A stretch of 64,000 bases of DNA from the NCBI RefSeq assembly GCF_021991925.1, contig NZ_RXZI01000007.1:62001-126000 (forward strand), given 5' to 3'. Shown in pieces: positions 25,753 through 34,820 of the stretch. The DNA is from Sutcliffiella horikoshii. GTDB taxonomy: Bacteria; Bacillota; Bacilli; Bacillales; Bacillaceae_I. How positions within the stretch are numbered: position 1 is the stretch's first letter; each line of letters begins with the position of its first letter. The notes beneath the pieces are model-generated. The model saw nothing but the letters and a program-made list of their open reading frames with translations, was not told where the DNA came from and made no database searches. The translations under genes were made by a program, and so were the position numbers.

Positions 25753-26406
25753 CTAGTATTTCTTCCTTCTCATCCACTGCGTCGCGGCCCATTTATCCCC
25801 AACAACAACCGGTGATCCACCATGTAAGGTCAATTCATTCAATTCCTGGTCATCATAGAAGTATTCAAAATATACAGCCATTCCTTTTTGAGGCGAAACA
25901 GATAGTTTCAGCTTAGGAAAATACGTTTCCCCGCCTTCTTCCACATCATTCAGGTACATGACGAGTGTGCTTATGCGCGGATTGCTTACCGGCTTGTTGG
26001 AAGATTTGAAGAAATCAAAGTGTGCCTTGTATTCTTGGCCTACCTGATAGTTGAGGATTTGCAAGCCTTCCCCATGCTCCACCGGCACATTCATAATCTG
26101 CGAAACTCTCTTTTCTATCCTAGCCACAAGCTCATTCTCGCCTTCTTGGAAGAAAGTACTGCTGCTTGTCCTGATCGCATCGACTTCCAGCCCATTGGCA
26201 ACTTTCGAACGCTTCATTTTATCCTTGGATAATTGAATCAGTGCCTCACACTCTTCATCGCTAAGCACATTGGCAAGCACGACGACAAGCGGCTCTTCCA
26301 TACGTGTAATGATAGCAATCTCTCTATCTTCTGTTCTTATCTTATTGCCAACATGAGGGAAAATAGTCTGTTCCTTTACCGTTACACCTTTTGTATCCAT
26401 CGTCAA
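25753..26406 (-). CDS. 2OG-Fe(II) oxygenase, prolyl 4-hydroxylase-like
   Basis: A 217-aa dioxygenase of the P4Hc type. Iron ligands H129, D131 (AHFDFF) and H195 (LHGGSP), and the 2-oxoglutarate-binding K205 in VVGDKWAATQW, are all present. Bacterial relatives (for example Bacillus anthracis P4H) hydroxylate prolines in proteins or peptides. A TTG start at 26406 is likely because GAGGTTG lies 8 nt before it, whereas the ATG at 26400 is too far. It is not tightly linked to other genes. Confidence 0.88.
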   Translation of the reverse strand: MTMDTKGVTVKEQTIFPHVGNKIRTEDREIAIITRMEEPLVVVLANVLSDEECEALIQLSKDKMKRSKVANGLEVDAIRTSSSTFFQEGENELVARIEKRVSQIMNVPVEHGEGLQILNYQVGQEYKAHFDFFKSSNKPVSNPRISTLVMYLNDVEEGGETYFPKLKLSVSPQKGMAVYFEYFYDDQELNELTLHGGSPVVVGDKWAATQWMRRKKY

Positions 26407-26570
26407 CTAACATCAACCTCTTTTATAGTGTTATTAATATTCTGAAAATTTAATGTAGAAATGATAAATTGATAGTCAACCGTATTCTATTGTTTGTCTT
26501 TTTCCCCCAGTTGCCATTAAATTAAATCGAATTGATTTGAGATTATTTTACACGGTAGAGGGATTTATTT

Positions 26571-27122
26571 CTATCTTTTTTTATTTCCATCCTCTAACAT
26601 ATATTCGCTTTTTAACATTCCCATATGCACTATATCATGCCACCTGCCATTTCTATACAATGCGTCACGAGAGACTCCCTCTTTTATAAATCCAAGCTTT
26701 GTATAAAGGTGGATCGCCTTTTCATTATGAGAAAAAACCCTTAGGCTCACCCGGTGAAGGTTCAGTTCCTTAAATGCATATTCTAGTAAGATTGTTAGTG
26801 CTTCCGATCCGTAACCCTTTCCCCAGGATTCCTTCTGCCCTATATCAATAATGCACTCTGCATTTCTATTCTTCCTATCAATATTGATCAGGGACGTAAC
26901 CCCAATAGAAGTGTTGCTTTCCAGTTCCACGATAATATAACTTTTGGACGAAGTGGAAGAAAGGATGACATTCTCCACAAAACTCCTAGTTTCTTCAAGG
27001 GTGTAAACGTCCAAGGATGGACTTGTCATCATCATAACATCCATGTCATTTCTCCACGTATGATAAAGCTCGATGTCCTTAGTTTCCATCTTTCTCAAAC
27101 GCAATCTATCTGACTTCCACAT
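26571..27122 (-). CDS. GNAT-family N-acetyltransferase (RimJ/SpeG-like)
   Basis: A 183-aa acetyltransferase: RLRLRKMETKDIELYHTWRND, the acetyl-CoA loop ESWGKGYGSEAL and the motif B LHRVSLRVFSHNEKAIHLYTKLGF. Length and layout fit the RimJ/SpeG-like group that acetylates protein N-termini or polyamines. I choose the ATG at 27122, behind GGAGG; the open frame to 27137 begins inside that site. It directly follows another GNAT gene. Confidence 0.88.
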   Translation of the reverse strand: MWKSDRLRLRKMETKDIELYHTWRNDMDVMMMTSPSLDVYTLEETRSFVENVILSSTSSKSYIIVELESNTSIGVTSLINIDRKNRNAECIIDIGQKESWGKGYGSEALTILLEYAFKELNLHRVSLRVFSHNEKAIHLYTKLGFIKEGVSRDALYRNGRWHDIVHMGMLKSEYMLEDGNKKR

Positions 27123-27137
27123 TAGTAAAACCTCCAT

Positions 27138-27641
27138 TTACTTCATAATCAACTCATAATATGGCTCTTCTTGACTCGTATCGTCAAACCATTTAAGACC
27201 TTTACATTCAAATCCGATTTTCTCTAGTATTTTCAGTGACCCTTTGTTAGCTGGTGCAGCGGAAGCAAACACACACTTAACTGCATTAGTTGCTTTTGCG
27301 ATTTCTACACATGCCCTAGCGGCTTCGGAAGCAAATCCCTTTCCCCAAAAGCTTCTAGCAAAATGGTAAATGAGTTCGACCTTTTCAAGTGTTTCTTCCA
27401 CATTGAAGCCTGCAGTCCCAATGACGTTCCCCGAGGCCTTCTCCACAACCGCATATACCGATAACCCTTTTTCCTCCTGACACCTTGTGTAGTATTCTAT
27501 TATTTTCGGAAACTTTTCATGAGGGGTTGCCCCTGTACAAAGTCCCATAACATCTTCATCTCCCCAGATTCTTTCAAGTGCTCTTGTATCAATTGCTTCT
27601 AATACCCTTAAGGTTAAACGTTCTGTTTGGAAGACATTCAT
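27138..27641 (-). CDS. GNAT-family N-acetyltransferase (RimJ-like)
   Basis: A 167-aa acetyltransferase: FQTERLTLRVLEAIDTRALE, the loop RSFWGKGFASEAARACVEIA and the end APANKGSLKILEKIGFECKGLKWF. I start it at the ATG at 27641, behind AAGGTGAG; the frame is open upstream into the preceding gene but without a ribosome site. It lies between an SgrR-like regulator gene and a second GNAT gene, all on the minus strand. Acceptor unknown. Confidence 0.87.
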   Translation of the reverse strand: MNVFQTERLTLRVLEAIDTRALERIWGDEDVMGLCTGATPHEKFPKIIEYYTRCQEEKGLSVYAVVEKASGNVIGTAGFNVEETLEKVELIYHFARSFWGKGFASEAARACVEIAKATNAVKCVFASAAPANKGSLKILEKIGFECKGLKWFDDTSQEEPYYELIMK

Positions 27642-27688
27642 AAACTCACCTTCTTTCACTATTGAAACCATACAAGAAGCCCCTCCTT

Positions 27689-29416
27689 TCAACTCCGAAC
27701 CCATAATTTAGTATAGTCCAAGTGTCCAAAAGAATGGGATTCTACATCCTCTATGATGGGGTCAAGTACACGTGTCACCACTGGGTGGTAGAGGAAAATA
27801 AGTGCTATTTCTTTTTGCAAATAATGCTCCATTTCTTCCATCAAGCAGGCTCGCTGTTCTTTCTTCTCTGCCATTTCGAATGCATTCAATCCCGAGTCAA
27901 TATATTGTTCAACTTCTTTATTAAACAATCGATTGAACAGGAGCGCTTTGTTACGGAAGGCGTAGGAAAAAGCTAAATGTTTATCAAAGGAAAGGGATAG
28001 TCCCATGATTAAAAGATCGAGATCATGCTCCATCTCCGTTTCTGTAAATTCCTTAAAGGAGACCGGACATAGCTTAAACGAGATGCCGTAATTCTTCGCC
28101 TCTATCTCTAGCCACTTAGCTTCTACTACGGCATGGTGGTTTTCAAAATGATATAGATGGAGCGTCTCTCCCTTGTAGCCCGATTCAGCTAGTAGACTGG
28201 AGATCCTGCTTGGATCCTTATCGTGCGGCCCGGCTTTCTCTATTTCAAAGCTTCTAGCCTCCAGTACTTCCCATCCTAGCTCTTTTGCCATCTTCTTCAC
28301 ATCAAATAGATGATAGATTGCTTCCCGAAAGGAATGATGCTGGATGATACTTTGTCTCTTTAAATTAAAGGATAGTAACCTAAGACCGGCATCTTTGATC
28401 TTATGCTTACTAGGGATGGCCTCTCCCACTTCTGCTTCACTGGATAGATAAACGGTTTTCGCAGCATCCTTCGTTACTCTGTAGAAGTGAATTTCATCTA
28501 TCAGTGGCCGTGCTTTAAAATAGGAATCATTTGCCTCTAGTACGAGCTTGTTTTTTGTTCTCTCTTTTAGACGGAATGGACCTGTGCCAGTCCATTTGTA
28601 TTCATCAAATTCTATATCTGCCGGCAGTATGCAAAAGTGGATGGCGGAGAGATAGCGCAAAAAGAAGGGACTGGGGTGCTCTAGGTGGATTTCTACCTTA
28701 TGAGGATTGGGACAGACTATCTTCGTGATGTTTCTAGCAAGCCATGAGTAAGAGTGAGGGCTATTTTTCATTCGGTTGATCGTATAGGCCACATCCCTGC
28801 TCGTTACATAGCCCCCCTGATGGAAAAACACACTTTTTCGCAAATAAAAAGTCCATATCCTTTTCTCCTCGTCCACATGGTAATGATGGGCGATATGAGG
28901 ATCGAAACAGTCTTTTTCACTGTTATAACGGACAAGTGTATCTCCTAAATATTCAATGAGATGAGTTTCCAATGAGACAGATACCCGTAAAGGATCGAGC
29001 GTGGTGATGTCCCTCGCGCTAAACGTATGTAAGATATCCTTAGATTCCGATTCATCCCGCTTTAATCCAAGCAAATTGCGAATTTCCGATGAGGAATTAA
29101 TCACCCACTGCGAAGGGATTGGAAGGCGTAGGATCTCAGCGATTTTATCCAGTTCGCCGGCTTTCGCACATTCCTCCATGTACCGTTTTACCTCAAACTG
29201 AAACGTAGAGGAATACTGTAATTGAGAAATATTTCCCCTTCCGCGTCCTGGTTTATAAAGGAGGAGCCCCTCGTCCTCCAGTTTCTTAAGAATGCGCTTT
29301 GCATTCTTGCGTGAACAGAACCAAACCTTTTCTAAGTCTTCAAGTTTCATCTCATAAGGAGAATTTTTCTCATGGTGCTTCCATTCGGCCCGAAGTTGAA
29401 AATAACGATCTATCAT
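27689..29416 (-). CDS. SgrR-type regulator with a solute-binding-protein domain
   Basis: A 575-aa protein: an N-terminal winged-helix SgrR_N domain (about 1-110, KLEDLEKVWFCSRKNAKRIL then KKLEDEGLLLYKPGRGRGN) fused to an extracellular-solute-binding family 5 domain (about 130-470; LDPLRVSVSLETHLIEYLGD, VFFHQGGYVTSRDVAYTINR, YKWTGTGPFRLKE) without signal peptide. In Escherichia coli SgrR uses this binding domain as an intracellular sensor of sugar phosphate stress. Here it is divergent from an MFS transporter gene only about 110 bp away, so it probably controls that gene. Ligand unknown. Confidence 0.88.
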   Translation of the reverse strand: MIDRYFQLRAEWKHHEKNSPYEMKLEDLEKVWFCSRKNAKRILKKLEDEGLLLYKPGRGRGNISQLQYSSTFQFEVKRYMEECAKAGELDKIAEILRLPIPSQWVINSSSEIRNLLGLKRDESESKDILHTFSARDITTLDPLRVSVSLETHLIEYLGDTLVRYNSEKDCFDPHIAHHYHVDEEKRIWTFYLRKSVFFHQGGYVTSRDVAYTINRMKNSPHSYSWLARNITKIVCPNPHKVEIHLEHPSPFFLRYLSAIHFCILPADIEFDEYKWTGTGPFRLKERTKNKLVLEANDSYFKARPLIDEIHFYRVTKDAAKTVYLSSEAEVGEAIPSKHKIKDAGLRLLSFNLKRQSIIQHHSFREAIYHLFDVKKMAKELGWEVLEARSFEIEKAGPHDKDPSRISSLLAESGYKGETLHLYHFENHHAVVEAKWLEIEAKNYGISFKLCPVSFKEFTETEMEHDLDLLIMGLSLSFDKHLAFSYAFRNKALLFNRLFNKEVEQYIDSGLNAFEMAEKKEQRACLMEEMEHYLQKEIALIFLYHPVVTRVLDPIIEDVESHSFGHLDYTKLWVRS

Positions 29417-29525
29417 TTTATTACACCTCTTCTATAAAAGGGGACATTATTCATCTAATTTTACCCTTTTTCCCTCTTTTAAGAAAGTTGATAATTAAGA
29501 TAAATCCGAATAAGAGGTGAAATCC

Positions 29526-30755
29526 GTGTTCAAGCAATCCATTTGGCGAGAGCAAAACGCCATTCTTTATTTTTCAGGAACTGCCCTATCAAAGCTTGGA
29601 GATAAGTTCTATATTATTGCCATCCCTTGGCTCATTTACGAACTGACACAGTCGGCAGCAAGCATGGGAGTTATGTTCTTTGTACAAACACTCCCCTTTA
29701 TTTTCGTTTCTCCGATCGCGGGAGTGCTTGCAGATCGATTCCCTAGGAGAAAGCTTCTGTTTTTCAGCGCGCTTCTTCAGGGTTCACTTGCAGGGATCAT
29801 TCCATTGATCCACATGCTGGGAGTGTTGCATATATGGCATATTTACATCATCGGCTTTCTTATTGCATGCACTGGTGCAATATTCTCTGTCGTGAATTCA
29901 ACGGTGGTCCCGCAGCTTTTCAAGAAAGAAAAACTGATGAAGGTCAATGCCACCCATCAATTCATCGATACCTCTTCTGTTCTTTTTGGTAGTATGCTTG
30001 CTGGAATACTTATCTCTCAAATTGGCGTCTACCATGTTTTGCTATTGGATGCCATTTCATTTTTACCGATTGCCGTGTCGATTCTTTTTCTGAAGTTCCT
30101 TGTTCAAGAAGTACCTTCCAAAAGGAATACTAATTCTTGGGACCAACTGAAGGCTGGTGCCAGTTTCCTTAAGAATCACACCATCCTAGGACCCTTTACA
30201 TTACTTGTACTAATGGTAAATGTGGCGAATGGAGCGTTGATTAGCATGCTTATCTACTTTTCTCGGGAAAAATTATTCCTATCCTCTGAGGAGATTGGCT
30301 GGGTATACGCTGGTGCCGCCATTGCACAGGTGGCAGCCATCGCATTTGTAAACTATCGAGGTGATAAAGGTAATCCCATTCGAATCATGTTGCTCAACAT
30401 AATGATTAGTGCAGTTGGCATCATGACCGTCGCATTCAGTTGGAACTGGCAAACATTATTGCTTGCCATCGCCATCCAGAGTGCACCTGTCATCATGTTC
30501 AATGTGCTTTTCAAAACCATGCGCCAAAAACTAGTGCCTGTTTCTATTTTCGGCAGAGTGAATGGGCTGATTTCCATGCTTGGCCTCGGCACTTTACCAC
30601 TAGCGGGATTTCTAACAGGTATGTTGGCGGAGATTTTGGATATCCGTGTAATCTTTTTGGTATTGGGTTTGTGTTCATTATTAGTTACTTGGAGCTTTAG
30701 CTGGTTGTCTAAGTTGAATACGAACGTCGAAGAGGCGGGGAGGGATTCAGCATAG
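29526..30755 (+). CDS. MFS transporter (MFS_3/EntS-like)
   Basis: A 409-aa transporter with about twelve helices; the segments LGDKFYIIAIPWLIYELTQS and AGVLADRFPRRKLL are typical of the MFS_3 group of exporters. I choose a GTG start at 29526, about 6 nt after AAGAGGTGA; an in-frame GTG at 29517 lies inside the ribosome site. It is divergent from the SgrR-like gene and is probably its main target. Substrate unknown; export of a toxic or stress-related compound is a guess. Confidence 0.87.
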   Translation: MFKQSIWREQNAILYFSGTALSKLGDKFYIIAIPWLIYELTQSAASMGVMFFVQTLPFIFVSPIAGVLADRFPRRKLLFFSALLQGSLAGIIPLIHMLGVLHIWHIYIIGFLIACTGAIFSVVNSTVVPQLFKKEKLMKVNATHQFIDTSSVLFGSMLAGILISQIGVYHVLLLDAISFLPIAVSILFLKFLVQEVPSKRNTNSWDQLKAGASFLKNHTILGPFTLLVLMVNVANGALISMLIYFSREKLFLSSEEIGWVYAGAAIAQVAAIAFVNYRGDKGNPIRIMLLNIMISAVGIMTVAFSWNWQTLLLAIAIQSAPVIMFNVLFKTMRQKLVPVSIFGRVNGLISMLGLGTLPLAGFLTGMLAEILDIRVIFLVLGLCSLLVTWSFSWLSKLNTNVEEAGRDSA

Positions 30756-30881
30756 AATAGTAGTAAATATTACATTCCAGCATTTTAATTGTTATCCCTC
30801 TGTCATTCCATTAAAACCTCGCTGTCATCTCCGCCTGTTAGTATGGGACAGGTCAGATTACATAGATAAGGGGATGATGGT

Positions 30882-31529
30882 TTGAAACGATTAACAGCAG
30901 GGTTAGCATTAGCAGGTGTATTGGCGTTCAATCCGGTGGTAGGTCATGCGGAGCTGGGAGATCAGACTCTTGAACCTGGAATGTATCATGAAGAAGTAAA
31001 AGAGCTACAACAAATATTGGACGAAAAAGGATATTTCGGCTATTCAGAAACTACTACATATTACGGAGAATATACGACAGATGCCGTGAAAAAGTTTCAA
31101 GCTGATCACGCAATTGAAGTTACAGGCATAGCTGGAGAGAAAACATTTGAAGCGTTAGGTATTGAAAATAACGACTCAAACATTGTCGAAGTAGCGAAGA
31201 AATATGAGGGTACACCTTACCAATGGGGTGGGGAGACACCAGAAGAGGGCTTTGACTGCAGCGGTTACTTAAACTATATTTTTGATGAAGCAGAAAACAA
31301 AGACCTTCCACGAACGGTAAAAGATATATATGCAGAAGGAACAAAAGTAGACTCACCAGCTGTTGGGGATATTGTGTTCTTTGATGTGGAAGGAAACGGA
31401 CCGAGCCATGCAGGTCTTTACATTGGTGGAGGGGAATTCATCCATGCCTCATCAACGGATGGCGTCAAGATAAGTGAGGTTAAAAGCTCCTACTGGAAGG
31501 ACAAGTATATTGGTGCCAAACGTTACTGA
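30882..31529 (+). CDS. Secreted NlpC/P60 cell-wall hydrolase with peptidoglycan-binding domain
   Basis: A 215-aa protein with a signal peptide (cleavage near VGHA, residue 23), a peptidoglycan-binding_1 domain (about 33-93, YHEEVKELQQILDEKGYF ... AVKKFQADHAIEVTG) and a NlpC/P60 domain with catalytic C126 (FDCSGY), H176 (SHAGLYIG) and H188 (FIHAS). It should cleave the D-gamma-glutamyl-diaminopimelate bond in wall peptides. It starts with TTG at 30882, behind AAGGGGATGATGG. It stands alone with its own terminator. Confidence 0.93.
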   Translation: MKRLTAGLALAGVLAFNPVVGHAELGDQTLEPGMYHEEVKELQQILDEKGYFGYSETTTYYGEYTTDAVKKFQADHAIEVTGIAGEKTFEALGIENNDSNIVEVAKKYEGTPYQWGGETPEEGFDCSGYLNYIFDEAENKDLPRTVKDIYAEGTKVDSPAVGDIVFFDVEGNGPSHAGLYIGGGEFIHASSTDGVKISEVKSSYWKDKYIGAKRY

Positions 31530-31546
31530 TTCATCTGAATGATGTA

Positions 31547-31582
31547 AACACACGAGGTTGCTATCTCGTGTGTTTTTTTGCT
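31547..31582 (+). terminator. Terminator of the NlpC/P60 gene
   Basis: AACACACGAG and CTCGTGTGTT form a 10-bp stem with an 8-nt loop, followed by a T-run. Confidence 0.9.
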
Positions 31583-31599
31583 ATTCAGCGTATTTTTCT

Positions 31600-31800
31600 T
31601 CACTTGACCAAATAAACCACCAATTCTTCATACCATATCCCGTCTTGTTCATAATGGTTTAGAAAAAAAGCATCAAACGTATAGGCGTCATCCTCGAAAT
31701 GAATGCTGTTTGATTTTTCAATGGCCATCATTAGCCCGCTCAAATCAGATGTGTGAGTTTCATAGATTAACTCACCGTCGTAAAAATATTTGACATCCAT
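31600..31800 (-). CDS. Small protein of unknown function
   Basis: A 66-aa acidic, aromatic-rich soluble protein (MDVKYFYDGELIYETHTSDL ... IWYEELVVYLVK). GAGGTGATCAC precedes the ATG well. It lies 12 nt after the next upstream gene's stop, so they are co-transcribed. Family not recognised; no motif visible. Confidence 0.65.
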   Translation of the reverse strand: MDVKYFYDGELIYETHTSDLSGLMMAIEKSNSIHFEDDAYTFDAFFLNHYEQDGIWYEELVVYLVK

Positions 31801-31812
31801 GTGATCACCTCA

Positions 31813-32349
31813 TTAATTATTATCAAATGATTTTAACAGTTCACCGTTTTCATCATAAAATTTATAATTATCAAACCTGATATTATTAGAAGTGGTTGTG
31901 GGAATTTCTAACCAGGAAAATTCAGCTACAAAAGGTGTAAATTCCTGTACTACTTCCTCTCCATTAATAGTGACTTCCATCTTAGAAACATTGTTATCTA
32001 CATTGGTAACTATAGCAAACATCTGAAGGTCAGGTATAAGAGCAAAAATACTTAGATTTTCACTTTCTCTTACTTCCACATGGTTCCATGCATATTCACC
32101 ACTTTCGTTCTTGGTGAACAGAGCATAACCGGGCATATTATTATACAAAAAAGCTGCAATACGATTTCCCTCAAAATCTTTTATGCCAACAATTTCAATT
32201 GCCCATTCATCATAGCCAACCGATCGGATAAGCTTAATAATAGAAGCTTCATCATTTCCATAAATCGGTTTAGGATTGTTGAAATAAACAAATGTTAACG
32301 TAGCTATAATAACTAAAATCCCCAACACGGATAACATTCGGGTTTTCAA
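31813..32349 (-). CDS. Membrane-anchored protein of unknown function
   Basis: A 178-aa protein with one N-terminal membrane helix (about 6-23, VLGILVIIATLTFVYF) and an extracytoplasmic domain (NNMPGYALFTKNESGEYAWN, a strand-rich C-terminal half VTINGEEVVQEF ... NIRFDNYKFYDENGELL). The lack of a lipobox suggests an uncleaved anchor. A NNMPGYALF-type segment also occurs in other small Bacillus surface proteins, but I cannot name a family. Confidence 0.6.
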   Translation of the reverse strand: MKTRMLSVLGILVIIATLTFVYFNNPKPIYGNDEASIIKLIRSVGYDEWAIEIVGIKDFEGNRIAAFLYNNMPGYALFTKNESGEYAWNHVEVRESENLSIFALIPDLQMFAIVTNVDNNVSKMEVTINGEEVVQEFTPFVAEFSWLEIPTTTSNNIRFDNYKFYDENGELLKSFDNN

Positions 32350-32382
32350 TCTCCATCCCCCACTTAGTTTTCTATATTTTAA

Positions 32383-32832
32383 CTACTTCTTAGCATCCAC
32401 CAACTCAAACCGCTCACAAACTAAAAGCATATCTTCGGAATATTCCTTCCCAATCTTTCGCAACTCTTTTGTAAAGAACTCCACATGAACATCCCACCAA
32501 TATTGATATGTACGGTCTCCTTCTCCCTCTGAAATTGCGAACTCTTCTGATACTTCGTTCATCGGCATGATTTGGACATCGACCGTTTTGATGATGGCGA
32601 CAGGTTCGTCTTTACTGTTTAAAACGACGCTATAATCCTCTGTCGTTGGAAGTGGCTCATTCTCTACTTCATAAAAGACATAACCAGAACAAGTCGCTTT
32701 CTTCACACCATCAATCACTAGCTGTGCCAAATAGTCCGGACTTCCCCCGAACTGCCATGCAGTCACCCTTTCCGGCTTCTCTTGACCTTTCCAAAAATTA
32801 TTCCAGTACTCTAAAGATGCTTGATTCATCAT
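32383..32832 (-). CDS. ASCH-domain protein
   Basis: A 149-aa protein matching the ASCH domain: GGSPDYLAQLVIDGVKKATCSGYVFYE, SVVLNSKDEPVAIIKTVDV and EEFAISEGEGDRTYQYWWDVH. The fold resembles PUA and is predicted to bind RNA; a subgroup hydrolyses N4-acetylcytidine (YqfB) but this longer form is uncharacterised. GGAGGAG precedes the ATG at 32832. It overlaps the upstream phosphotransferase-like gene by 35 bp. Confidence 0.85.
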   Translation of the reverse strand: MMNQASLEYWNNFWKGQEKPERVTAWQFGGSPDYLAQLVIDGVKKATCSGYVFYEVENEPLPTTEDYSVVLNSKDEPVAIIKTVDVQIMPMNEVSEEFAISEGEGDRTYQYWWDVHVEFFTKELRKIGKEYSEDMLLVCERFELVDAKK

Positions 32833-33577
32833 TATTCTCCTCCATTACTATGTAATTCATCAACCTTTTCGTATCCTCTGTTGCGACATTTTCAGAAAGC
32901 CTCGCAGCCGCAATGATTGGTGCCCATTCCAGAATTTCTGTTCTAGTCCAACCACTTTTCTCGCAATATAGCTCCAAATACAATTCCGCTATATCCACTG
33001 AAACTTGGGAATATAGTATGTAGGTACGACATACATCTGCCCGGGGATCACCTGCGCTGGCATCCACCCAATCAATGATGAACACCTCTTCCTCCGACTT
33101 TATCAAGTTGTAAAGGTGAAAATCTCCATGACAAAGTCTGTTTTCCACATTCAACGATGCCAATTTCTTTAATAACGAACCCTTAATCTTCTTATCCAAA
33201 CCTTTTACAGATTCTATTTGCCGTTGGAGTTTTACATTCATAGGTTCCAATGCCTCCACACGCACATGATGAATCTCCATCTGTATATCAACGGACATCG
33301 TCAGAAAAGACTCCACTTGCTCCATGTTTTTCATCCAAAGTTCACCTAGTGTAACACCCTCCACATATTCCATGATGATTGCCTGTTTTCCATTTACATT
33401 TCTGACATCGATTACGTTGGGAACACGAAGGCCACTTCCATATGCAACCCTTTGTTTACGAGCCTCATATTCCGGTTCGGTATCTGGCAGGTGATCCTTA
33501 AAGATCTTAATAATTTTATTTCCACAAAGATAGATATTGGCAGTGTTTCCAGATGCAATAGGCTCTCCTAAGTTCAT
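32798..33577 (-). CDS. Aminoglycoside-phosphotransferase-family kinase-like protein
   Basis: A 259-aa kinase-fold protein: P-loop-like GNTANIYLCGNKIIKIFK, catalytic motif HGDFHLYNLI (D152 within CHGDF), metal-binding IDWVDASAGDP (D169). The APH domain phosphorylates small molecules such as aminoglycosides, choline or homoserine; nothing here proves antibiotic resistance. It overlaps the ASCH gene by 35 bp and follows a second APH-like gene by 17 nt. Confidence 0.82.
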   Translation of the reverse strand: MNLGEPIASGNTANIYLCGNKIIKIFKDHLPDTEPEYEARKQRVAYGSGLRVPNVIDVRNVNGKQAIIMEYVEGVTLGELWMKNMEQVESFLTMSVDIQMEIHHVRVEALEPMNVKLQRQIESVKGLDKKIKGSLLKKLASLNVENRLCHGDFHLYNLIKSEEEVFIIDWVDASAGDPRADVCRTYILYSQVSVDIAELYLELYCEKSGWTRTEILEWAPIIAAARLSENVATEDTKRLMNYIVMEENNDESSIFRVLE

Positions 33578-33594
33578 TGCACACTCCCTCCCTT

Positions 33595-34380
33595 TTAAAA
33601 GTACTCATAAAGGTTAATGAAATAGTCATAATCCCCTTTAGCCAAAATGCTGCTTCCATACCCTTCAAAAAAACATATCTTATCCGCTTCCCATTCAAAT
33701 ATCTCTGGTTTTGGCCTAATAGCCAAAGAAACATCATACCTTGGGTCGCCAAAAGCTCCACCGCTCCAGTCAATGATCCCTGTGACTATTCCGTTATGTA
33801 CCAATACATTATCAACCGTCAAGTCTCCATGGATAAGGGTTTGTTTCCTTTTACCAGGTCGGTTTACCTTGATTTGTTCGAGCAAGTCTTCCGAACCATC
33901 CACCTCGTAGTTTTGAAGATTGTAAGCTGCTTGATACAGCATATCATCCAACCAACTCTTCTCAGTCTTTAAGGATTCTGGACACGGGGTCGCATGGATA
34001 TCAGACACCACTTTGCCGAAGTTTATTAATAACTCTTCCCTTTTCCCTTTATTATGGGTCTTGGTTAACGCAGCCCTGACCGTTTCCCCCTCCAGATACT
34101 CAAGCAATGCCCAAGATTGTCCATTCACCTCCACAAATTTCTCGACTTTGGGAACAGGCAATGTGGTTTCCTGATTCAAGCTCTTTAATACCAATATCTC
34201 CTTCTTTAGCCACGCATTGAATTGTGGTGTCTTGGTCCGTTTTAAAGCATATCGACCGTTGTCACTTTGGATGATTCCAACATCAGAAGTACACCCTTGG
34301 CGGGGGAAGGTGATGGAATGGATGTTTCTCAGATGATCGGTTATTACAGTCGGTATTTCTTCAAGCTGAATTGGTTGCAT
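33595..34380 (-). CDS. Aminoglycoside-phosphotransferase-family kinase-like protein
   Basis: A 261-aa APH-fold protein with the catalytic loop HGDLTVDN (residues 184-191, D186) and metal ligand D204 in IDWSGGAFGDPRYD. The N-lobe contains YALKRTKTPQF. I use the ATG at 34380, 8 nt after TGGAG; a GTG at 34389 is the alternative. It is separated by 14 nt from the NUDIX gene upstream. Being next to another APH-like gene suggests an old duplication, but identity between the two looks low. Confidence 0.82.
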   Translation of the reverse strand: MQPIQLEEIPTVITDHLRNIHSITFPRQGCTSDVGIIQSDNGRYALKRTKTPQFNAWLKKEILVLKSLNQETTLPVPKVEKFVEVNGQSWALLEYLEGETVRAALTKTHNKGKREELLINFGKVVSDIHATPCPESLKTEKSWLDDMLYQAAYNLQNYEVDGSEDLLEQIKVNRPGKRKQTLIHGDLTVDNVLVHNGIVTGIIDWSGGAFGDPRYDVSLAIRPKPEIFEWEADKICFFEGYGSSILAKGDYDYFINLYEYF

Positions 34381-34394
34381 CGTGATCACTCCAT

Positions 34395-34820
34395 TTAATT
34401 AAATTCTATATAAAACGGAACCATCTCTTCCTTTAAACAATATTCAATCCGCTCCCTAAAATTCATATAAGTGACCATTTCCAACGCCTGCTCTACAGGG
34501 TAAAAACCAACTTCCAAACTCTCCGGTGAAGTAGTTGGAGTCCCACCAACCGCTCTTGCCAAGAATAGCGTGTTACATATGGAGCCACTGACATTTTGAA
34601 AAACTCCACAGAATTTCACGATTTCCACGTCGATCCCCGACTCCTCCTTCGTCTCCCTAATGGCAGCAGCCTTCAACGACTCCCCCTCTTCCACTTGACC
34701 TCCTGGCATTTCCCATCCACGACGTGGACCTTTAATTAAAAGGACTTCATTCTTATCATTCAAAACAACTGTTGCTGCTGAAATAATGTGTTTCGGCGTC
34801 ACTCTTTCTGTTTGTACCAT
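34395..34820 (-). CDS. NUDIX hydrolase
   Basis: A 141-aa enzyme with a complete NUDIX box, GGQVEEGESLKAAAIRETKEESGI (about 40-63), preceded by GPRRGWEMPGG. The rest (CNTLFLARAVGGTPTTSPESLE) is typical for the family. Substrate not predictable. Its start overlaps the end of the GNAT gene by 22 bp, so the GNAT, NUDIX, two APH-like and ASCH genes form one operon of five. Confidence 0.9.
   Translation of the reverse strand: MVQTERVTPKHIISAATVVLNDKNEVLLIKGPRRGWEMPGGQVEEGESLKAAAIRETKEESGIDVEIVKFCGVFQNVSGSICNTLFLARAVGGTPTTSPESLEVGFYPVEQALEMVTYMNFRERIEYCLKEEMVPFYIEFN

Noticed and set aside
32798-34380. True aminoglycoside-resistance genes
   Set aside because: The kinase fold and motifs are there, but the family is broad and the operon context does not indicate antibiotic resistance.
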